This document shows, piece by piece, positions 51,479-60,967 of a DNA stretch of 64,000 bases; position 1 is the first letter of the stretch, and every line of letters begins with the position of its first letter. The stretch spans positions 434,001 to 498,000 of the forward strand of contig NZ_CP032100.1 in NCBI RefSeq assembly GCF_003544815.1, read 5' to 3'. The notes under the pieces were generated by a model that saw only the letters and a program-made list of their open reading frames with translations, searched no databases and was not told the DNA's origin. This DNA comes from Arcobacter suis CECT 7833. GTDB taxonomy: Bacteria; Campylobacterota; Campylobacteria; Campylobacterales; Arcobacteraceae. Both the position numbers and the translations under genes were made by a program.

Positions 51479-52446
51479 TGGAAATTTTTAAAACAAATAA
51501 AACTTATGATTTTATGGCTAAAAGGATACCTTTTACTGCTGTTTCTGTAATATTGATTGTTATCTCAATATTTTCTCTTTTTACAAAAGGATTAAATTTT
51601 GGTATAGATTTTGCTGGTGGAACAGTTATTCAAATCAAATATGAAAAAGAGGCTCCTATCTCTGATATTAGAGATCTTTTGAAAGAAACAAATCACTCAA
51701 ATGCTGCTATTACAAAGTTTGGGAGTGATGAGGAAATAATCATTCGAGTTACTGGTTCAAGTAGTACTTTAGGTAATGATATTGGTGAAGAATTAAAAAC
51801 AGTATTAGCATCAACAGGTAATTTTGAAATTAGAAGAGTTGATATGGTTGGTGCAAAAGTAGGAGATGAACTTGCTGAAAAAGGTTTGATGTCTTTGCTT
51901 TTATCATTTATTGGAATAATTATTTATGTATCTTTTAGATTTGACTGGAAGTTTGCTTTTGTTTCTTTATTAGCATTACTTCATGATGTTATAATCGCTA
52001 TTGGTGCAGTTTCTTTATTTAATATTGAAGTAAATCTGGACATCTTAGCAGCTATTTTAACTCTTTTAGGTTATTCATTAAATGATACTATTATTATTTT
52101 TGATAGAATCAGGGAAGTTATTCAAACTTCTAAAGAAGATAATTTAGAAAAATTGATTAATGAATCAGTTAGTAGAACTTTACCAAGAACAACATTAACA
52201 TCATTAACAGTACTTTTCACAGTTTTAACACTTTATTTATTTGGTGGTGAAATAATTAATGGATTTGCATTTACTATGTTAGTTGGGGTAATTGTAGGTA
52301 CATATTCTTCTATTTTTGTTGCTTCATCATTTTTAGTTAATCTAAAATTCTCAATTGCAGATTATAGAGCTAAAGAGGCTGAAAAAGTAAGAATAAAAAA
52401 AGAAAAAGCTAAAAATAGAGCTATGTTTGAACAAGGTACTCTTTAA
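51478..52446 (+). CDS. secF: Protein translocase subunit SecF
   Basis: 322 residues: first helix about 17-35, periplasmic part with GLNFGIDFAGGTVIQIKYE, and five further helices with GYSLNDTIIIFDRIREV. The C-terminal tail is lysine rich. Overlaps secD and is followed by a terminator, so in this strain the transcript seems to end before leuS, unlike the tight order in C. jejuni. Confidence 0.96.
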   Translation: MEIFKTNKTYDFMAKRIPFTAVSVILIVISIFSLFTKGLNFGIDFAGGTVIQIKYEKEAPISDIRDLLKETNHSNAAITKFGSDEEIIIRVTGSSSTLGNDIGEELKTVLASTGNFEIRRVDMVGAKVGDELAEKGLMSLLLSFIGIIIYVSFRFDWKFAFVSLLALLHDVIIAIGAVSLFNIEVNLDILAAILTLLGYSLNDTIIIFDRIREVIQTSKEDNLEKLINESVSRTLPRTTLTSLTVLFTVLTLYLFGGEIINGFAFTMLVGVIVGTYSSIFVASSFLVNLKFSIADYRAKEAEKVRIKKEKAKNRAMFEQGTL

Positions 52447-52480
52447 AATAGATAAGTTTATTCAAATTATGTTTTTATAT

Positions 52481-52515
52481 AAAAGGAAAGAGTTTTTTGC
52501 TCTTTCCTTTTTTTA
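52481..52515 (+). terminator. secF terminator
   Basis: Stem AAAAGGAAAGAG / CTCTTTCCTTTT (52481-52492 and 52500-52511) with loop TTTTTTG and a following T run. A small open frame through this stretch (52427-52648) is therefore not believed. Confidence 0.9.
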
Positions 52516-52571
52516 TTTGTGTAGTTTTTTATTTGGGCTTTTGGATTCCTACGAACGCTTTTTTTTTGCTA

Positions 52572-52596
52572 ACTTTTCTTTATTAAAAAGAAAAGT
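52572..52596. repeat. Isolated hairpin downstream of secF
   Basis: ACTTTTCTTT / AAAGAAAAGT (52572-52581 and 52587-52596, loop ATTAA) in the 140-bp stretch between the secF terminator and the pentapeptide gene. There is no T run after it on either strand. It may be a dispersed repeat unit or a scar at the edge of the inserted genes; other copies were not seen in this window. Confidence 0.4.
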
Positions 52597-52657
52597 AGAA
52601 TCCTCAAAGAATAAGAAATGTATAATCTTATTTAAAAATAATCAATAAAAGAGATTT

Positions 52658-53869
52658 ATGTGTAAATGTAGTCAAAGAGATTGTGAGTTAGAAGTTTCTG
52701 GAAATAGTGATAAATGTATTTTACATTGTGAAAAAGATGATTGGTATAGAAAATCAGAATATAACAACCATAAAGATTGGTCTATGTCAAAAGATAAAAT
52801 TGAATATTTTTGGACAGAATTTCATAAAATAATAAGAAATATACAAGAACCTTTTTTTTGTAATTTTAATTATATAATTTTCCCCGCAGTTGAACATTGT
52901 GGCTATATCAAATCAGATATAAATAAAATCAAGTTTTTAAAATTAGAATATTGTGATTTTCTTGATGAAATTAATTTAAATTTTTTTCTTGATGCAAAAA
53001 GTTTAGAAATTAATAGATGTGAGTTTTATGCAAATGTTCAATTTAATGTAAAGATTTTTGAAGGGCAGTTTATATTTCAAAATAATATTGTATTAAAAAA
53101 GATAAATTTTGATGACATAGAATTTAAAGATACTTGTTCTTTTATGAAAAGTGAATTTAAAAATGAATTAAATTTTAGGAATGTAAGATTTAATGATTAT
53201 GCTGTATTTAATAATACTGAAATTGAAGATTTATTATTTAGAAATACATTTTTTAGAAAAGAATCAAACTTCTTAAATATGAAACTCTCAAAAGTTGGAG
53301 ACAGAGAAACAGCAAGAATAATTAAAGATTCTTTTGAAAAGCAAAACAATATTATAGAAGCAAATAAATTTTATGCTTTAGAAATGAAAGAAAGAGAAAA
53401 AGAGTTAGATTCAAAAAAAGATTTCTTTGAATGGTTAGTTTTTAAATTTTATGGACTATCTGCAAATCATTCACAAGATTGGACTTTAGTATTATTTTGG
53501 ATTATAAATATAAACTTTTTTTATTCATATTTGAATATAGAAACAAATATGTGGATGTTAGCATTTAAAATTTTATTTTCATTGATTTTAATTTTATTAA
53601 TAGGATGTATGATTGTAAAAATTCCAGAAGACAATGAAAAAAAGCGTTGGGTAACAACAATACCAATTACAATGGTTTGTTATTTCTTTTATGGGTATTT
53701 AGTAGAAAAAGATTGGTTATTAAGTGAATATTCTAAAAATTTAAATCCTTTTTCTATAATGCATGCAGATGAAGCGATAAATTTTGGAACACTTCTTTTC
53801 AAAATCATAATAGCATATCTAATCTACCAATTAATCATCTCAATAAGACAAAATACAAGAAGAAAATAA
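52658..53869 (+). CDS. Pentapeptide-repeat-like membrane protein with N-terminal zinc motif
   Basis: 403 residues. The N-terminus CKCSQRDCELEVSGNSDKC, then ILHC, resembles short C-x4-C-x10-C-x2-H metal-binding knots. Residues about 60-210 form degenerate pentapeptide-like repeats with a Phe/Leu every five residues (INFDDIEFKDTCSFMKSEFK, LNFRNVRFNDYAVFNNTEIE). A helix DRETARIIKDSFEKQNNIIEANKFYALEMKERE follows, then about four transmembrane helices (about 275-400). It is AT-richer than its neighbours and sits between secF and leuS, which are close neighbours in relatives, so it is probably acquired. Function not known. Confidence 0.75.
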   Translation: MCKCSQRDCELEVSGNSDKCILHCEKDDWYRKSEYNNHKDWSMSKDKIEYFWTEFHKIIRNIQEPFFCNFNYIIFPAVEHCGYIKSDINKIKFLKLEYCDFLDEINLNFFLDAKSLEINRCEFYANVQFNVKIFEGQFIFQNNIVLKKINFDDIEFKDTCSFMKSEFKNELNFRNVRFNDYAVFNNTEIEDLLFRNTFFRKESNFLNMKLSKVGDRETARIIKDSFEKQNNIIEANKFYALEMKEREKELDSKKDFFEWLVFKFYGLSANHSQDWTLVLFWIININFFYSYLNIETNMWMLAFKILFSLILILLIGCMIVKIPEDNEKKRWVTTIPITMVCYFFYGYLVEKDWLLSEYSKNLNPFSIMHADEAINFGTLLFKIIIAYLIYQLIISIRQNTRRK

Positions 53870-53989
53870 TTAAATGATATTAAATTATAGTTATTATACA
53901 AATATTTAATAACTATAATTGCTAATTAATTATATAATCCCTAAATTCTAAAATAAATAATTAATAAAAAAATCAAAATAGGATAAATT

Positions 53990-56323
53990 ATGGATTTCTT
54001 TAAAAAATCAGTTATTGCAAAAGTAATTTTTGTCTCTGTTATATCAATTATTATTTCTATGAGTATTTTAACTTACATAGTAGTAAGTAGTACTTTTAAA
54101 ACAATGAAAAGTAGTAATGAAAGTGCTACTAATAAAGAATTATCTTTATTGGTGGAAAATATTAATACTTTTAACAAGGTGGCAAAATCAGGTGCAAATA
54201 CAAGTGGAGATATTTTTCTAAATATGCTTACGGGTATAAAAATTGATAGAAACAAAAGTGTAAAAGTTGGAGAATTTGATACTCCTATTCTTTCAATTAA
54301 CAATGACGTTTTAAATCTTAATTTTAAACAAGTAGATGAATTTACTGAAATGACAAAAGGTTCAGTTGCAACAATTTTTGTTAGAAAAGGTGATGATTTT
54401 ATAAGAATTAGCACAAGTTTAAAAAAAGAAGATGGAAATAGAGCAATAGGAACAAAACTAGACCCAACACATCCTGGATATAAAAAAGTTTTAGAAGGAA
54501 GTACTTATTTAGGAAAAGCAACATTATTTGGAAAAGATTATATGACAAAATATATTCCAATAAAACAAGACAATGAAGTTATTGCTATTGCCTTTATAGG
54601 TTCTGATATTAGTGAAGATTTGGCTCATTTGACTGAAACAATAAGCAGTAAAAAAATTGGGAAAACAGGTTATTACTACATAATTAATTCTGATGAAAAA
54701 TCTAAAAAATATGGAAATTTTATAATCCATCCAAAATTAAAAGATAAATCAGGTTTAGATCTAACAGATACTAATGGTAAATACATTGTAAAAGAGATGT
54801 TAGAAGCAAAAAATGGAGATTTAAATTATGTATGGGAAGGTTTAGATAAATTTGTATTTTTCCAAACTTTTGATGAATGGAATTGGTTATTAGTTGGAGG
54901 TGTAAACTCTAATGAAATATTTGAAGATGCAAATAAAATTATGTATTTGATTATTGTTTTATCTATATTAACGGTAATTGTTATATCTTTTTCAATATTT
55001 ATTACAATGAAAGTTTCACTAAGATCTCTTGGCAAAATAAAAGAAGGATTATTGACATTTTTTCTTTATTTAAATCGTGAAACAAATACCATAAGTAAAA
55101 TAGATATAAACTCAGAAGATGAATTTGGCGTAATGGCGAAACAAATTAATGAAAATATTGCAAAAATTGAAAGAACAGTTGAAGAAGATAGAAAATTAAT
55201 TGATGAAACGATAACTGTGTTAAATGAATTCGAGCAAGGAGATTTATGTCAAAGATTAAATATTTCTGTTCATAACCCAGCTTTAATGGAATTAAAAAGT
55301 GTTTTAAATAAAATGGCAGATAATTTGGAAACAAATATTGATACTATTTTAAATATTTTAGAACAATATAGTAAATACAATTATTTAAAGAAAATTCCTA
55401 CTCAAGATTTAAAAGCTCATTTATTTAAATTAGCAGATGGCGTAAATATTCTTGGTAGTTCAATAACTGAAATGTTAGTTGAAAATAAATCTATGGGATT
55501 AACATTGGATGAAACTTCTAATGTTTTATTAAAAAATGTTGGTATTTTAAATAATAGTTCAAATGAAGCAGCTTCAAGTTTAGAACAAACAGCTGCTGCT
55601 TTAGAAGAGATTACAAGTAATATAAGAAATAGTACACAAAATGTATCAAAAATGGCTAATCTCTCTAATGAAGTAACAAAATCAGCAACAAAAGGTGAAG
55701 AGTTAGCAAGCCAAACAACAAATGCAATGGAAGATATAAACACACAAGTTAGTGCAATAAATGAGGCAATTACAGTAATTGATCAAATCGCATTTCAAAC
55801 AAATATTCTTTCACTTAACGCAGCCGTTGAAGCAGCAACCGCTGGAGAAGCTGGAAAGGGATTTGCAGTAGTTGCAGCAGAAGTGCGAAATCTTGCAAAT
55901 AGAAGTGCTGAAGCTGCCAGAGAAATAAAACTTTTAGTTGAAAATGCTACGGCAAAAGCAAATTTTGGAAAAAATATTGCTGGGGATATGATAAATGGAT
56001 ATAAACAACTAAATGAAAATATTTCAAATACAACAAAATTGATTTTAGATGTTGAAAATTCATCAAAAGAGCAATTACTTGGAATTGAACAAATAAATGA
56101 TGCTATAAATCAACTGGATCAACAAACACAAAAAAATGCTATGATTGCTTCAGAAGCAAGAAATATCGCAATAATAACTGATGAAATATCAAAACTTGTT
56201 GTAAATAGTGCAAATAAAAAAGAGTTTGATGGTAAAAATCAAGTAAAAGCAAAAAATATCCAAACTAATCAAGATAATAAAATTGAAAAAAAATCTTCAG
56301 AAAAGGAGTGGGAAAGTTTTTAA
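53990..56323 (+). CDS. Cache-domain methyl-accepting chemotaxis protein
   Basis: 777 residues. Transmembrane helices about 10-30 and 320-342 flank a periplasmic double-Cache region (Cache_3-Cache_2 type: [34 protein letters not shown] and [13 protein letters not shown] ... [14 protein letters not shown]). HAMP-like linkers follow, then the signalling domain with hairpin tip [38 protein letters not shown]. The last five residues are EWESF, matching the xWxxF tether for CheR/CheB. The ligand is probably a small organic acid or amino acid. Like the gene before it, it interrupts the secF-leuS block. Confidence 0.9.
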   Translation: MDFFKKSVIAKVIFVSVISIIISMSILTYIVVSSTFKTMKSSNESATNKELSLLVENINTFNKVAKSGANTSGDIFLNMLTGIKIDRNKSVKVGEFDTPILSINNDVLNLNFKQVDEFTEMTKGSVATIFVRKGDDFIRISTSLKKEDGNRAIGTKLDPTHPGYKKVLEGSTYLGKATLFGKDYMTKYIPIKQDNEVIAIAFIGSDISEDLAHLTETISSKKIGKTGYYYIINSDEKSKKYGNFIIHPKLKDKSGLDLTDTNGKYIVKEMLEAKNGDLNYVWEGLDKFVFFQTFDEWNWLLVGGVNSNEIFEDANKIMYLIIVLSILTVIVISFSIFITMKVSLRSLGKIKEGLLTFFLYLNRETNTISKIDINSEDEFGVMAKQINENIAKIERTVEEDRKLIDETITVLNEFEQGDLCQRLNISVHNPALMELKSVLNKMADNLETNIDTILNILEQYSKYNYLKKIPTQDLKAHLFKLADGVNILGSSITEMLVENKSMGLTLDETSNVLLKNVGILNNSSNEAASSLEQTAAALEEITSNIRNSTQNVSKMANLSNEVTKSATKGEELASQTTNAMEDINTQVSAINEAITVIDQIAFQTNILSLNAAVEAATAGEAGKGFAVVAAEVRNLANRSAEAAREIKLLVENATAKANFGKNIAGDMINGYKQLNENISNTTKLILDVENSSKEQLLGIEQINDAINQLDQQTQKNAMIASEARNIAIITDEISKLVVNSANKKEFDGKNQVKAKNIQTNQDNKIEKKSSEKEWESF

Positions 56324-56331
56324 AACTTTCC
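56311..56331 (+). terminator. Hairpin at the end of the chemoreceptor gene
   Basis: Perfect inverted repeat GGAAAGTTTT / AAAACTTTCC (56311-56320 and 56322-56331) overlapping the last codons and stop. No strong T run follows (TATAAAAAATAG), so termination here is less certain than at other hairpins. Confidence 0.5.
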
Positions 56332-56400
56332 TATAAAAAATAGAAATAAGCTTATTTACTAATATAGGTAAAAAGCAATTTTTTATCATTTTTTAGCTAT

Positions 56401-56406
56401 TATAAT
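56401..56406 (+). promoter_or_regulatory. Promoter of the DUF6394-leuS operon
   Basis: A perfect TATAAT hexamer, 37 bp before the DUF6394 start codon, with the AT-rich upstream DNA usual for sigma-70 promoters of this group and no clear -35. Confidence 0.5.
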
Positions 56407-56442
56407 TGCCTTAACAAAAGCAAAAATTATAAAAGGATAAAA

Positions 56443-56787
56443 ATGGATTGGGGTAAAGTAACCTATATTTTCTTTTCACTAATGTCACTAACTACAACTG
56501 CTGGTTTTTTATATGAACCAAACGCTATTGCATTATTTATAGCAGCTGGAGTTAATGTAATCTCTACAATATTAAAACTTGGAGTTAAAAATTTACTCGC
56601 AGCTGAACTGTTAGCTAGTTCATTAGTTGCTGATTTACACCTAATTCCTTCATTTATGGTACTTACATTTTCTAATGATTTACCTTTAGCAATTTCTTTA
56701 GCAATTGGTGCTGTTGTTGCTAATCTTTTCTCTATAGCTTTAGCTTTAATAGAAAGTTCAAAAAGTCAAGAAAAGGATGAGTTTTAA
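56443..56787 (+). CDS. DUF6394 membrane protein
   Basis: 114 residues with three to four hydrophobic helices (about 5-20, 27-43, 50-75, 79-104) and a short charged tail ([10 protein letters not shown]). I recognise it as the small membrane protein family next to leuS in Campylobacterota. Function unknown. AAAGGA before the ATG; its stop overlaps the leuS start by one base. Confidence 0.8.
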   Translation: MDWGKVTYIFFSLMSLTTTAGFLYEPNAIALFIAAGVNVISTILKLGVKNLLAAELLASSLVADLHLIPSFMVLTFSNDLPLAISLAIGAVVANLFSIALALIESSKSQEKDEF

Positions 56788-59252
56788 TGGAATATATTTC
56801 AAAAGAGATTGAAAAAAAATGGCAAAATTTTTGGAGTGAAAATCAATCATTTGAACCATCTGATGATCAAACAAAAGAAAAAAAATATATTTTAAGTATG
56901 TTCCCATACCCAAGTGGAAGAATTCACATGGGACACGTGAGAAACTATTGTCTAGGAGATGCTTTTGCTAGACATTTTAGAAAATCTAATTTTAATGTTT
57001 TACACCCAATTGGTTGGGATAGTTTTGGAATGCCAGCTGAAAATGCAGCAATAAAACATAAACTTCATCCAAAAAAATGGACTTATGAAAATATTGATTA
57101 TATGAGAGATGAATTAAAAGCTTTAGGTTTATCTTTTTCTGAGACTAGAGAATTTGCAACTAGCGATGAATTATATACAAAATGGGAACAAGAATTCATC
57201 ATAAAAATGTATGAAGCAGGAATCATTTATAGAAAATCTGCAACAGTAAACTGGTGTCCTCATGACTTAACAGTTTTAGCAAACGAACAACTTGAAGATG
57301 GTTGTTGTTGGAGATGTGGAACAGAAGTTGTTCAAAAAGAGATGCCAGGATATTATGTAGGAATTACAAAATATGCTCAAGAATTACTTGATGATTTAGA
57401 GTTATTAAAAAATGATTGGCCAAGTCAAGTTTTAACTATGCAAGAGAATTGGATAGGAAGAAGTGAAGGTTTAGAGTTTAAATTTGAATTATCTGTTGAG
57501 TCAAAGGCAAAATTAGAGAGACAATTCACAAAATATTTAGTATTTACAACAAGACCTGATACTATTTATGGAGTTTCATATTCAGCACTTGCACCTGAGC
57601 ATCCAATTGTAAAATATATGGTTGAAAATAATCTTTTACCAGAAAAAAAGATAAAAGCAATTAAAGAGATGCAAAAAGTTACAGAAAGAGATAGAGCAAC
57701 ACAAGAAAAAGAGGGTGTTTCTTTAGAAATAGATGTAATGCATCCATTAACTGGAGAAAAAATTCCTGTTTGGGTAGCAAATTTTGTTTTAAGTTCTTAT
57801 GGTGGCGGAGCTGTAATGGCAGTTCCTGCACATGATCAAAGGGATTTTGAATTTGCTAAAAAATATGATTTACCTATGAAACAAGTAATTGTTGGTGAAT
57901 CTGGAGTAATAACAAAACAAACAGAAGCTTATACAAATGAAGGTACTTTAATTGATAGTGAAGGATTCACTGGATTACAAAATACAAAAGCAAAAAAAGC
58001 AATTATTTATCATTTTGAACAAAATTCTTTAGGTGTAAAACAGGTTAATTTTAAACTAAGAGATTGGGGAGTTTCAAGACAAAGATATTGGGGTGCTCCA
58101 ATTCCTTTTGTACATTGTGAGTCTTGTGGTTTAGTTCCTGAAAAAACTGAAAATTTACCAATAGCCTTACCTGAAGATGTAGAAATTACAGGAGAGGGAA
58201 ATCCACTGGATAATCATCAAACTTGGAAACATTGTTCTTGTCCAAAATGTGGAAAACCAGCTCTTAGAGAAAGTGACACTTTAGATACATTTGTTCAATC
58301 ATCTTGGTATTTTTTAAGATATGCAACAAATCCAAAAGTTTGGAATGAAACAGGAATTTCAAAATCTGATAGTGATTATTGGATGGATGTTGATCAATAT
58401 ATTGGTGGAATTGAACATGCAATTTTACACCTTTTATACGCAAGATTTTTTACAAAAGTATTAAATGATTTAGGTTATACAAATTCAAAAGAGCCATTTA
58501 AAAGATTACTTACTCAAGGTATGGTTTTAAAAGATGGTGCTAAGATGTCAAAATCAAAAGGAAATGTTGTAGATCCTGATTTAATTATTGAAAAATATGG
58601 TGCAGATACAGCAAGACTATTTATGTTATTTGCAGCACCACCAACAAAAGAACTTGAATGGAATGATAGTGCTGTTGATGGGGCATATAGATTTATTAAA
58701 AAATTCTATGAAAGAGCTGTTAATGTAACAGAAAATGGCTTAAAAACTTTTGCTAGCTTAGAACATTCTTCTTTAGATAAAGATGAAAAAGAAGCAAGGA
58801 AAAAAGTATATGATGCATTAATTAAATCAAATGAAGTATTTAATAAAACTTATACTTTTAATACTTTAATTGCTTCTTGTATGGAAGCTTTAAATGCTTT
58901 ACAAGCTCAAAAAAATGAAGCTGTTTGGGCAGAGGGTTATTATATTTTAACAAATATTTTAGAACCAATAATTCCCCACGCTTGTTGGGAATTATCAAAC
59001 CAACTGTTTAATCTTGAAAACTTTAATAAAAAACTTGAAATAAAAGAAGAAGTTTTTACTTTTGATTCGATAATTTTAGCAGTTACAGTTAATGGTAAAA
59101 AAAGATGTGAGATTGAAGTGGCACCTGATACTTCAAAAGATGAAGTTTTAGCAGCAGCAAAAATAGCGGCGGCAAAATGGTTAGGTGAAAGTGAATTAAT
59201 TAAAGAGATAGTTGTTCCAAATAAACTTGTAAATTTTGTAATAAAAGGATAA
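56787..59252 (+). CDS. leuS: Leucyl-tRNA synthetase
   Basis: 821 residues, class I. HIGH-type motif in [22 protein letters not shown]1 editing domain with [21 protein letters not shown] and [16 protein letters not shown], zinc-like cysteines in WCPHD ... CCWRCG and CESCG ... CPKCG, and the KMSKS loop in [17 protein letters not shown]. Full length. Coupled to the DUF6394 gene upstream and 8 bp before lptE. Confidence 0.98.
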   Translation: MEYISKEIEKKWQNFWSENQSFEPSDDQTKEKKYILSMFPYPSGRIHMGHVRNYCLGDAFARHFRKSNFNVLHPIGWDSFGMPAENAAIKHKLHPKKWTYENIDYMRDELKALGLSFSETREFATSDELYTKWEQEFIIKMYEAGIIYRKSATVNWCPHDLTVLANEQLEDGCCWRCGTEVVQKEMPGYYVGITKYAQELLDDLELLKNDWPSQVLTMQENWIGRSEGLEFKFELSVESKAKLERQFTKYLVFTTRPDTIYGVSYSALAPEHPIVKYMVENNLLPEKKIKAIKEMQKVTERDRATQEKEGVSLEIDVMHPLTGEKIPVWVANFVLSSYGGGAVMAVPAHDQRDFEFAKKYDLPMKQVIVGESGVITKQTEAYTNEGTLIDSEGFTGLQNTKAKKAIIYHFEQNSLGVKQVNFKLRDWGVSRQRYWGAPIPFVHCESCGLVPEKTENLPIALPEDVEITGEGNPLDNHQTWKHCSCPKCGKPALRESDTLDTFVQSSWYFLRYATNPKVWNETGISKSDSDYWMDVDQYIGGIEHAILHLLYARFFTKVLNDLGYTNSKEPFKRLLTQGMVLKDGAKMSKSKGNVVDPDLIIEKYGADTARLFMLFAAPPTKELEWNDSAVDGAYRFIKKFYERAVNVTENGLKTFASLEHSSLDKDEKEARKKVYDALIKSNEVFNKTYTFNTLIASCMEALNALQAQKNEAVWAEGYYILTNILEPIIPHACWELSNQLFNLENFNKKLEIKEEVFTFDSIILAVTVNGKKRCEIEVAPDTSKDEVLAAAKIAAAKWLGESELIKEIVVPNKLVNFVIKG

Positions 59253-59260
59253 AAATTAAT

Positions 59261-59788
59261 ATGAATATTTTAAAAAAAGTGCTATTTGCACTTTTTACTT
59301 TTACCATTTTATTTTCAATAACAGCTTGTGGATATAAACCTTCAACATATTATGCAAAAGAAGAAATTTCAGGAAAAGTATTTGTTAATGTTTTAATAAA
59401 TTTGGAAGATCCAAAGAACTCTGTTTTAATAAAAGATTCAATAAATCAATTATTAATCCAAAAGTTAGATGCTGAACTTGTAAATAAAGAATCTTTAGCT
59501 GATACGGTTATGAATATCAATATAAACTCTGTTAGTATGCAGGCTTTACAATATGATAGATCAGGATACAATAAATTATATAGAGCAGTAGTTGTAATAA
59601 ATGTTTCTTATTTCAAAAAAAGTGATAATAAAAGAAAATCATTTAGTGTTGATGGCGAATATAATTTTTCTATAGATAATGGTACCTCAATAAATGATAC
59701 TCAAAGATATAATGCTATTCAAAAAGCTTCTGATAAAGCTATAGAAGAAGTTTTATCAAAAATAGCAGTATCATCATTTAAAAAATAG
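59261..59788 (+). CDS. lptE: LptE-like LPS-assembly lipoprotein
   Basis: 175 residues with a lipoprotein signal ending FSITAC at Cys23, so the protein is anchored in the outer membrane. The mature part (GYKPSTYYAKEEISGKVFVNVLINLEDPKNSVLIKDSINQLLIQKL) has the LptE fold pattern; LptE plugs the LptD barrel and helps deliver lipopolysaccharide to the surface. Sequence conservation in this family is low; the position between leuS and folC matches Cj1090c. Confidence 0.8.
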   Translation: MNILKKVLFALFTFTILFSITACGYKPSTYYAKEEISGKVFVNVLINLEDPKNSVLIKDSINQLLIQKLDAELVNKESLADTVMNININSVSMQALQYDRSGYNKLYRAVVVINVSYFKKSDNKRKSFSVDGEYNFSIDNGTSINDTQRYNAIQKASDKAIEEVLSKIAVSSFKK

Positions 59789-60961
59789 ATGTTAGTAGAT
59801 TTAAAAAATACAAACTTAGAAAAGTTTTTGGAACATAAAACACTTTATTACGACAAGATAGATTTTACAGTTGTAAAATCTTCTTGGGATAAACTTTCAA
59901 CGAAAATAAAACTTCCTTTTGTAATTCATATTGTTGGAACCAATGGAAAAGGAAGTACAGGAAGATTTTTAGCTCATTATTTATATAAAAAAGATTTTGA
60001 AGTTTTACATTATAGCTCACCACATATTATGAAATTTAATGAAAGAATTTGGATAAATGGCTCGGATGTTAGTGATGAAAATTTAGAATTGGCTCACCAA
60101 TTTTTACAAGATTTATTTGAAATAGAACTTTTAGAAAAATTAACATATTTTGAATATACCACTCTTTTGGCTTTTTATTTATCAAAAGATTTTGATTATT
60201 TAGTTTTAGAAGCTGGTCTTGGTGGAGAGTTTGATGCAACAAATGTTGTAGAAAATAATCTGTCATTAATTACAACTATTGGACTTGACCATCAAAGCTT
60301 TTTAGGAAATACAGTTGAAGAAATAACAGCTACAAAAATGCGTTCAGTTGATAATAAAATGCTTATTGGTTATCAAGTTTTTCCTGAAGTTGTTCAAACT
60401 GCTTTTAAAGTAAAAGAGCAAATTTTAGAGCAAAGAAATAGAAATATAGAAATTATTGAAGTAAAAGATTTTAATAAATATCCTATAAATGACAAATTTG
60501 CTTCATATTTAAAAAGAAATTTACATTTAGTAATTGCTTGCTTAAACGAGTTGAAAATTCCTATAGATTTAGAACTTTTTGATGATGTTCCCCTTTTTGG
60601 AAGATGCCAAAAAATAGCTTCAAATATAACTATTGATGTGGGGCACAATCCCCTTGCAGCAACAGTTATAGCAAAAGAGTTTGAAAATAAAAAAATCACT
60701 TTGATATATAACTCTTATGCGGATAAAGATTATGTGGAAGTTTTAAAAATATTAAAACCAATTATAAAAGAGCTTGTAATAATAGAGTTAGATGATAAAA
60801 GAGTTGTGAAAAAAGAGGAGTTAGAAAAAGTTATTAAACAATTAAATATAACAAATAAAGAGATAATAAAAATAGAAGAAAATGAAGAGTATTTAGTTTT
60901 TGGTTCATTTTTGGTTGTTGAAAAATTCTTATCTTTGATTGGCTTCAATGAGTCTTTATGA
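59789..60961 (+). CDS. folC: Folylpolyglutamate synthase / dihydrofolate synthase
   Basis: 390 residues, Mur-ligase fold: P-loop HIVGTNGKGSTGRFLAHYL, SSPHIMKFNERIWINGSDVSDE, EAGLGGEFDATNVV and TTIGLDHQSFLGNTVEEI, then a C-terminal domain with IDVGHNPLAA. It adds glutamate to folates. It starts one base after the lptE stop, ending the conserved secDF-leuS-lptE-folC order known from Campylobacter. Confidence 0.93.
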   Translation: MLVDLKNTNLEKFLEHKTLYYDKIDFTVVKSSWDKLSTKIKLPFVIHIVGTNGKGSTGRFLAHYLYKKDFEVLHYSSPHIMKFNERIWINGSDVSDENLELAHQFLQDLFEIELLEKLTYFEYTTLLAFYLSKDFDYLVLEAGLGGEFDATNVVENNLSLITTIGLDHQSFLGNTVEEITATKMRSVDNKMLIGYQVFPEVVQTAFKVKEQILEQRNRNIEIIEVKDFNKYPINDKFASYLKRNLHLVIACLNELKIPIDLELFDDVPLFGRCQKIASNITIDVGHNPLAATVIAKEFENKKITLIYNSYADKDYVEVLKILKPIIKELVIIELDDKRVVKKEELEKVIKQLNITNKEIIKIEENEEYLVFGSFLVVEKFLSLIGFNESL

Positions 60962-60967
60962 GTTTTT

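Noticed and set aside
52427-52648. 73-residue frame after secF
   Set aside because: Runs straight through the secF terminator hairpin and has no ribosome site; F/L/K-rich content reflects the hairpin.
54073-54414. 113-residue minus-strand frame
   Set aside because: Shadow of the chemoreceptor gene on the plus strand.
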